Source of the DNA: Cyclobacteriaceae bacterium
GTDB lineage: Bacteria > Bacteroidota > Bacteroidia > Cytophagales > Cyclobacteriaceae
NCBI GenBank assembly: GCA_030589835.1
Contig: JAUUZS010000074.1
Coordinates: 1 to 11,265 of the forward strand
DNA: 11,265 bases
Direction: 5' to 3'
In this document: in pieces, positions 6,134 through 11,265 of the stretch
How positions within the stretch are numbered: the first letter of the stretch is position 1
Layout: the number at the start of each line of letters is the position of its first letter
The notes under the pieces: model-generated
Databases searched by the model: none
The model's input: the letters and a program-made list of their open reading frames with translations, nothing else
Told to the model about the DNA's origin: nothing
Made by a program: the position numbers and the translations under genes

Positions 6134-7984
6134 ATGATAAATAGAAAATATGTTAGAAATCGGCTCGTAAGCGTAGTAGCCATATTGTTGTGCAGTACTT
6201 TTTATCTAAATAGTGTACATGCACAACAGCTTGCTTTTCCCACTGCAGAAGGATTTGGTGCCTACGCTCAAGGTGGTCGGGGAGGCGATGTATATCATGT
6301 GACAAATCTCAATGATGATGGTGAAGGTTCTTTGCGTTATGGAATTGAAAATGCTGCTGGGCCTCGCACAATAGTTTTTGATATTTCCGGTACCATAAAA
6401 CTCGAAGATCGACTTACTGTAAAGAATCCCTATATCACTATTGCCGGTCAAACAGCACCGGGAGATGGGATTTGCGTGAGGGATTACGAATTTGGTATCG
6501 CTGCAGACCATGTGATCGTTCGCTATATCAGAGCCCGGTTAGGCGATCAGGCTGGTCAGGAGTCGGATGCGATGTCTATTACATCAGGTCACAATATTAT
6601 TATCGATCATTGCTCAGCAAGCTGGTCTGTTGATGAGGTATTGTCGTGTTCTACTAGTGATAAGGATGAAATTGATAAGGTGACAGTACAATGGTGCATC
6701 ATTTCTGAGGCACTGGAAAACAGTATCCACACGAAAGGACCACACAGCTATGGTGCCTTGATAAGAGGGTGTTATGGTGCCAAATATTCTTATCATCACA
6801 ATTTGTTTGCTCATAATCGGTCCAGGAACCCAAGGCCTGGAAATTATGATGAGAACTCTTACCTGCTTGATACGGAGGGTCTTCAGTTTGATTTTCGAAA
6901 TAATGTGATGTATAATTGGGGAGGTTCAAGGCCTGGTTATGATGGAGATTCAGAAAGTGTGTGTCGTTATAACTACGTAGGAAATTATGGGAAGCCCGGA
7001 CCTGATTCTGACAATACTGGGTATGCTTATAGTGCAGGGTGCAAATACTTTCGGGCATATTATGAGGGTAATAATTTCTTTGGGAATATTCCTGTTGACC
7101 AATGGAGCTTGGTGACATTTAGTGGTAGCTGGACCGTGTCGGAAAAAAGTGATTACAAGCAAACACAACCTTTTTCTCCTGGAGAAATGGTGACTGAATC
7201 TGCACTGGATTCATATAACAAGGTGATGGCTGATGTCGGTGCATCATTTGCTCGTGATCCCGTTGATAGGCGTGTGATTAGTGACGTAATAAATGGCACT
7301 GGTAAGATAATTGACTCACCAAGTGAAGTTGGAGGATGGCCTACTTTAAGTTCTCTACCAGCACCCTTAGATACAGATCAGGATGGAATGCCGGATGAGT
7401 GGGAAACTGTTACAGGATTAGACTTGAACAACCCAGAAGACAGAAATGATGATAGAAACGCTGACGGGTATACCAACCTGGAAGAATATCTGAATGAATT
7501 AAAGCCTCTTGCTTCACATGTGTTATCAATCAGTAATGGATCCGGCGGAGGAAGTTTTCAGGAGGGTGCTACTGTCAATATTTCGGCGGGTGAACCATTT
7601 CCCGGGTATGCGTTTGATCGTTGGACGGGTGACACTGATCATGTTGCAGATGTTCATGGAGCAAATACAAGCGTTCATATGCCAGCTAAGGACATATCGT
7701 TGATGGCTGTTTATAGGCTTATTACTGGCATAATTGATGGGTCAAAGCATCAGCCCATTCATTGCTATCCCAATCCGAGTGAGGGATGTTTTTCTATCGA
7801 TTTGAGCGGAATGAAACAACCATTGGTGGAGATTTATAATCTCCATGGGAGCAAGGTATTTTGTGCCCGACCTGGCAATGAAATCGACATCATTCAAGGC
7901 CCTAAACTTCCTTCGGGCATTTATCTGCTTCGGGGAGCAGGCAAAAACGGTAATGCCTATATGCAAAAAATTATAATTGAATAG
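6134..7984 (+). CDS. Modular PL1 pectate lyase with InlB-type repeat and T9SS C-terminal sorting domain
   Basis: This is predicted to cleave polygalacturonate by beta-elimination at the cell surface or outside it. The 616 residues comprise a signal peptide (cut likely after VHA, residue 30) and a PL1 beta-helix starting at AFPTAEGFG (34). The core has IIDH (156-159) resembling the vWiDH motif and RSRNPR (229-234) with the likely catalytic Arg231. A DTDQDGMPDEWE...YTNLEEYLN calcium-binding-like segment (413-454) follows. Then comes a divergent InlB B-repeat-like domain (about 461-527; SNGSGGGSFQEG, FDRWTGD, ending MPAKDISLMAVY). Last is a type A T9SS sorting domain (about 543-616; YPNP at 545-548, LPSGIYLLR, final QKIIIE). 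The tail routes the protein through the outer membrane, where it is usually cleaved and anchored or released. The InlB-like module may be a spacer or adhesive domain. A 179 bp gap follows. Confidence 0.93.
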   Translation: MINRKYVRNRLVSVVAILLCSTFYLNSVHAQQLAFPTAEGFGAYAQGGRGGDVYHVTNLNDDGEGSLRYGIENAAGPRTIVFDISGTIKLEDRLTVKNPYITIAGQTAPGDGICVRDYEFGIAADHVIVRYIRARLGDQAGQESDAMSITSGHNIIIDHCSASWSVDEVLSCSTSDKDEIDKVTVQWCIISEALENSIHTKGPHSYGALIRGCYGAKYSYHHNLFAHNRSRNPRPGNYDENSYLLDTEGLQFDFRNNVMYNWGGSRPGYDGDSESVCRYNYVGNYGKPGPDSDNTGYAYSAGCKYFRAYYEGNNFFGNIPVDQWSLVTFSGSWTVSEKSDYKQTQPFSPGEMVTESALDSYNKVMADVGASFARDPVDRRVISDVINGTGKIIDSPSEVGGWPTLSSLPAPLDTDQDGMPDEWETVTGLDLNNPEDRNDDRNADGYTNLEEYLNELKPLASHVLSISNGSGGGSFQEGATVNISAGEPFPGYAFDRWTGDTDHVADVHGANTSVHMPAKDISLMAVYRLITGIIDGSKHQPIHCYPNPSEGCFSIDLSGMKQPLVEIYNLHGSKVFCARPGNEIDIIQGPKLPSGIYLLRGAGKNGNAYMQKIIIE

Positions 7985-7993
7985 CGATAAATA

Positions 7994-8001
7994 TAAATTT
8001 G
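7994..8001 (+). promoter_or_regulatory. TAnnTTTG-like -7 box upstream of the sulfatase gene
   Basis: TAAATTTG in the 179 bp gap before the sulfatase fits TAnnTTTG exactly. The nearest upstream TTG (7977-7979) is only 14 bp away, shorter than the usual spacing, and in AT-rich DNA the match may be chance. The rest of 7985-8163 shows no gene and no strong hairpin with a T-tract. Confidence 0.18.
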
Positions 8002-8163
8002 ATCATGGAAGTAAATAGTGCCTGAACGGAAATTGTCGAACTTAATGAAAGCTGAATTCAAGTCAAAATGCAACTTCTGAGTTAAACTATCGATCCAATA
8101 AATTAGTTGCTCATTTTTATTATATTGTCAGCCATCAAATTATCATAAACTTTTAAGCAAATA

Positions 8164-9792
8164 ATGATGAATTCTCATACCTATAAAAAAATTGCAATTC
8201 CTATGATTCTTGGGCTGCTACTCACTTTTTCTTTCGTTGGATGCAAGCAAAATAAGCGACCCAATATCCTTTTCGCCATTAGCGACGATCAGTCCTTTGC
8301 ACATACCGGTTTTATTGGTAGTGAATTTGTGAACACACCTGCATTTGACCGGGTAGCCACAGAAGGTGTTTATTTCAACAATTGTATTGCTGGATCACCC
8401 GGATGTGCCCCCTCCAGAAGCACCATCGTTACAGGGCGCTATCACTGGCAAAATGAACAATCGGGACAACATGCTTCCTCATGGATGAAAAAATATGTTC
8501 CCTTCATCGATTTACTTGAGGCTAACGGTTACATCACCGGACGAACAGGAAAAGGGGTTTCCCCCTTCAAATATGCCCGTGATGAAAAAGATTCGTTATG
8601 GCGAAAAACCGATGCCGGAGGGATTGAGCACAGCAGCATTCAATATAAAAAAGATACTCCGGATGATGAACGAACTGCAAAGGGAATTGGCCCTATGAAT
8701 TATGCCGCGAATTTCAAATACTTCATGGAAAATGTGCGCCAGGATAAGCCCTTCTTCTTTTGGTATGGGGCTAAAGAACCACACCGATCCTACGAACAGG
8801 ATTCGTGGATACGCAACAATAAAAAACTGGAAGATGTAAAAGTCCCCGCTTTTTTCCCGGATCACGGAATTGTCCGTGGAGATCTGTTGGATTATGCCGT
8901 AGAAATTGAGTGGTTTGATTTGCACTTACAGCGCATGCTGACCTATCTGGAAGAAATCGGTGAGCTAGAAAACACCATCGTGATAGTGACAGCAGACAAC
9001 GGAATGCCCTTTCCGAGAGCCAAAGCCAATGGTTACGAATATGGAGTTCACGTACCTATGGCAGTGCGCTTTCCTAAAAATTTCCCAGGTGGGCGGATAG
9101 TTGACGACCCGGTAAGTTTTGCAGATATTGCTCCTACCATTCTTGAACTCACACAAACCAGCTCTTCGGGGATGTTACCTATTTCAGGAAAGAGTATTCT
9201 AAGTATTCTTAAATCTAACAAGCAGGGCGTAGTTGATAGCAATAAAAAATACGTTTTTTCCGGTCGTGAAAGACATTCTTCGTCACGCTACCTGAACTGG
9301 GGCTACCCACAACGTGTAATCCGAAGCAAAGATTTCTTGCTCATATGGAATGTAAAATTCGATCGATGGCCTGCTGGAGCGCCACAGCGTTTGGTGCCGG
9401 GAACAACAGATGAATTGTACCCGCTTTACGGTATGGATGAAGAGGGCATACACCATTCTCCCTGGGCATTTACTGACATTGATGCCGCACCGACAAAATC
9501 TATTATTATCGAAAACAGGGATGATGAGGGTATGAAAAAATATTTTGATTGGGCACATGCAAAACGTCCTGAATATGAGCTGTTCGATATTAATAAAGAT
9601 CCATATTGCCTGAATAATTTATCAGGAAGTGCTCAATTTGTCGAGGTAGAAAAAGAGATGAAGGAAATATTAATGGCTGAATTAAAAAAATCAGAAGATC
9701 CACGAGTTGTAGGGCCGGATAAAGAAGTATTTGATTCATATATTCGCTATAGTCCGATGCGTGAATTCCCAAAGCCTAATGGCTTGGAGTAA
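8164..9792 (+). CDS. S1-type formylglycine sulfatase, lipoprotein (N-sulfoglucosamine sulfohydrolase-like)
   Basis: This should hydrolyse a sulfate ester or sulfamate from a glycan. The 542 residues have a signal peptide ending in FVGC (Cys27), a clear lipobox; basic residues follow, so a periplasm-facing anchor is inferred. The sulfatase core has the metal-binding D41-D42 (NILFAISDDQ), the signature CAPSR (81-85) with Cys81 to be converted to formylglycine, GR (91-92), EPHRSY (205-210, His207), D278-N279 (TADNG) and Lys287. No active residue looks missing. The overall pattern (CxPSR, WYGAKEPHR, TADNGMPFP) resembles the SGSH-like subfamily S1_8, but I cannot assign it firmly. Maturation needs a formylglycine-generating or anSME enzyme elsewhere. 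ATGs at 8164 and 8167 are equivalent starts. Placement among pectinases suggests a sulfated pectic or algal glycan; the true substrate is unknown. Confidence 0.93.
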   Translation: MMNSHTYKKIAIPMILGLLLTFSFVGCKQNKRPNILFAISDDQSFAHTGFIGSEFVNTPAFDRVATEGVYFNNCIAGSPGCAPSRSTIVTGRYHWQNEQSGQHASSWMKKYVPFIDLLEANGYITGRTGKGVSPFKYARDEKDSLWRKTDAGGIEHSSIQYKKDTPDDERTAKGIGPMNYAANFKYFMENVRQDKPFFFWYGAKEPHRSYEQDSWIRNNKKLEDVKVPAFFPDHGIVRGDLLDYAVEIEWFDLHLQRMLTYLEEIGELENTIVIVTADNGMPFPRAKANGYEYGVHVPMAVRFPKNFPGGRIVDDPVSFADIAPTILELTQTSSSGMLPISGKSILSILKSNKQGVVDSNKKYVFSGRERHSSSRYLNWGYPQRVIRSKDFLLIWNVKFDRWPAGAPQRLVPGTTDELYPLYGMDEEGIHHSPWAFTDIDAAPTKSIIIENRDDEGMKKYFDWAHAKRPEYELFDINKDPYCLNNLSGSAQFVEVEKEMKEILMAELKKSEDPRVVGPDKEVFDSYIRYSPMREFPKPNGLE

Positions 9793-9823
9793 TTAATTAA
9801 GACTTATAATCAATTTTACATTT

Positions 9824-10918
9824 ATGCTTTTTGCTTTTTTATTGTCACTAATTTTTAGTTTGACATCTTCAACTCAACAGAATTTCAATGATCTCAAATG
9901 GAAAAATGTGGTTCATGATCAACCCGATAGTTGGTATGGATCAGACGAGGCCATCCGCGTAGCAGAAAATGTGCTGTTGTACCAGCGAGATATTGGGGGC
10001 TGGCCCAAAAACACTGCGATGCATGTAGTTTTATCAAAAGCCAAAAAAAAGGAATTGCGTGAATTGCAATCCCTTGGTAAAGGAGCTACAACGGATAATG
10101 GCGCTACAGTTCTTGAGCTGGATTTTCTTTCAAAAGTGTATCGTAAAACGAAAGATGACCAGTACAAAAAGGCTTTTCTGAGAGGTATAAATTACTTATT
10201 GGAAGCGCAATATGATAATGGAGGGTGGCCCCAGTTTTTTCCTCCGAGAAAGGGATATTATACCCATATCACATACAATGATAACTCCATGGTAAATATC
10301 ATGAATGTCATGAATGCCATAGCCGGAAAAAGTGCCCGATTCTCTATTATAGCAGATGATGCTACGGTACTGAAAGCAAAGACAGCTTTTGACAAGGGAA
10401 TAGAAATCATCTTAAAAACACAGTATAAACAAAATGGAGTGTTAACGGTCTGGTGTGCCCAGCACGATGAAAGTACATTTGAACCGGCTCAAGCAAGATC
10501 TTATGAATTACCATCATTAAGTGGAGGCGAGTCGGCTGGTATTGTGTTATTGCTAATGAAATTAGAACGCCCTTCGCCTGAAATTGTATTCGCCATTCAA
10601 TCGGCAGTGACATGGTTTGATAAAGTAAAAATAACAGGAATCAGGATTGAAAGATTTATAACCAACGAAGGAATTGAGGATAGAAAAGTCGTTGCGGATA
10701 AAGACGCGCCAGCCGTGTGGGCTCGCTTTAGTGAATTATCTGATAACCGTCCATTTTTCTGCGATAGAGACGGCATTAAAAAATACTCCCTTGCAGAAAT
10801 TGGCCAGGAGAGACGAAATGGTTATTCGTGGTATGGCAATGCCCCTCAAAAAGTTCTGGTAGAATATAATAGTTGGCAGCCAAAATGGGCTTCTGATAAA
10901 AATGTGCTTAGCAAATAA
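9824..10918 (+). CDS. Pectate lyase, polysaccharide lyase family 10
   Basis: PL10 lyases cut polygalacturonate by beta-elimination on an (alpha/alpha)3-toroid fold unrelated to PL1. The 364 residues carry the family's landmarks: RDIGGWPKN (55-63), TTDNGAT (89-95), [10 protein letters not shown] (131-140), [11 protein letters not shown] (150-160), [13 protein letters not shown] (225-237), ARFSE (300-304), CDRDG (313-317) and [10 protein letters not shown] (329-338). The 62-residue interval between Asp91 and Asp153 equals that between Asp389 and Asp451 of Cellvibrio Pel10A as I recall them. No binding module or T9SS tail is attached. The N-terminus is a hydrophobic leader ([12 protein letters not shown]), probably cut near STQQ, but it has no basic residue before the core, which is unusual. 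In-frame stop TAA at 9794 and no ATG, GTG or TTG between it and 9824 support this start. It follows the sulfatase by 31 bp. Confidence 0.92.
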   Translation: MLFAFLLSLIFSLTSSTQQNFNDLKWKNVVHDQPDSWYGSDEAIRVAENVLLYQRDIGGWPKNTAMHVVLSKAKKKELRELQSLGKGATTDNGATVLELDFLSKVYRKTKDDQYKKAFLRGINYLLEAQYDNGGWPQFFPPRKGYYTHITYNDNSMVNIMNVMNAIAGKSARFSIIADDATVLKAKTAFDKGIEIILKTQYKQNGVLTVWCAQHDESTFEPAQARSYELPSLSGGESAGIVLLLMKLERPSPEIVFAIQSAVTWFDKVKITGIRIERFITNEGIEDRKVVADKDAPAVWARFSELSDNRPFFCDRDGIKKYSLAEIGQERRNGYSWYGNAPQKVLVEYNSWQPKWASDKNVLSK

Positions 10919-10932
10919 ATATATATAGCATC

Positions 10933-11265
10933 GTGAAAAAGACAAATAGCAGATTGAATATCGAAAATCTTCCAACATTTATTTTTACAATACTGATATG
11001 CATTTTTAGTTTGAATAACTTAAGCGCTCAAACAATAGCATTTCCAGGGGCTGAGGGAGCAGGGAAGTTCACCAAGGGTGGTCGAGGTGGCGATGTGTAT
11101 CATGTGACAAGTATTGAAGATGACGGTGTTGGGTCGCTAAGAAAAGGTATTGAGTCCATAAATGGGCCAAGGACGATCGTGTTTGATGTGGCCGGAACCA
11201 TCAGACTCAAGAGTAATCTGGAAATCAGAAATGTTTCTTACCTTACCATTGCCGGCCAGACTGCC
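10933..11265 (+). CDS. Pectate lyase, polysaccharide lyase family 1 (3' partial)
   Basis: This is a third PL1 lyase gene, of which the first 111 codons are visible before the window ends. The start is a GTG at 10933, 14 bp after the PL10 stop; no in-frame ATG provides an alternative, and the TTG at 10954 would remove the basic n-region. The product begins with a basic stretch (KKTNSR), then a hydrophobic core ([12 protein letters not shown]) and a likely cut after LSA (residue 36). The mature part opens with [10 protein letters not shown] and [14 protein letters not shown], then [12 protein letters not shown] and LTIAGQTA, colinear with residues 33-108 of the PL1 at 6134-7984. Catalytic residues lie beyond the window, so activity and any C-terminal sorting domain cannot be judged. 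It is probably co-transcribed with the PL10 gene. Confidence 0.9.
   Translation, partial: MKKTNSRLNIENLPTFIFTILICIFSLNNLSAQTIAFPGAEGAGKFTKGGRGGDVYHVTSIEDDGVGSLRKGIESINGPRTIVFDVAGTIRLKSNLEIRNVSYLTIAGQTA

Noticed and set aside
6699..7118. 139-codon antisense frame within the PL1 gene
   Set aside because: It lies wholly opposite a strongly conserved PL1 core, its product is low in hydrophobic order and has no known motif; it is a shadow frame.
1..11265. CRISPR array, tRNA or rRNA genes
   Set aside because: No regularly spaced repeats and no cloverleaf or ribosomal RNA-like stretches were seen; nearly all of the window is coding on the + strand.

Overview
The window is a one-strand cluster of pectin-degrading enzymes from a member of the Bacteroidota. 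Three things point there. The PL1 lyase at 6134-7984 ends in a type IX secretion (T9SS) sorting domain. Several enzymes have lipoprotein or Sec signal peptides with weak or absent Shine-Dalgarno sequences. The only promoter-like sequences follow the Bacteroidota TAnnTTTG pattern. T9SS plus a sulfatase next to pectinases fits an environmental (possibly marine) Bacteroidota better than a gut Bacteroides, but the genus cannot be fixed from this sequence.

Layout, left to right, all on the + strand: a PL1 pectate lyase missing its N-terminus (1-1164); a 248 bp gap with a small GC-rich hairpin; a GH105 unsaturated galacturonyl/rhamnogalacturonyl hydrolase lipoprotein (1413-2627); a GH28 lipoprotein (2674-4080); a 333 bp gap holding a palindrome that starts on the GH28 stop codon and a small element with terminal inverted repeats (4081-4413); a second, Sec-secreted GH28 (4414-6111); a modular PL1 with a Ca-binding-like linker, an InlB-type repeat and a T9SS tail (6134-7984); a 179 bp gap; an S1-type sulfatase lipoprotein (8164-9792); a PL10 pectate lyase (9824-10918); and the first 111 codons of a third PL1 (10933 to the window end). 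No SusC/SusD pair, transporter or regulator is in view, so this is the enzyme part of a larger locus.

A working model (inference): the T9SS-delivered PL1 cuts homogalacturonan outside the cell. The periplasmic or lipid-anchored PL1/PL10 lyases and the two GH28 enzymes shorten the products. GH105 removes the terminal unsaturated uronate left by lyase cleavage. The sulfatase implies that the natural substrate, or a glycan degraded with it, carries sulfate. The tight gaps (46, 22, 31 and 14 bp) suggest co-transcribed groups, with possible breaks at 1165-1412, 4081-4413 and 7985-8163.

The least ordinary parts are the repeat structure between the two GH28 genes, which carries a plausible promoter, and the sulfatase inside a pectinase set. 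I see no clearly new multi-gene system.
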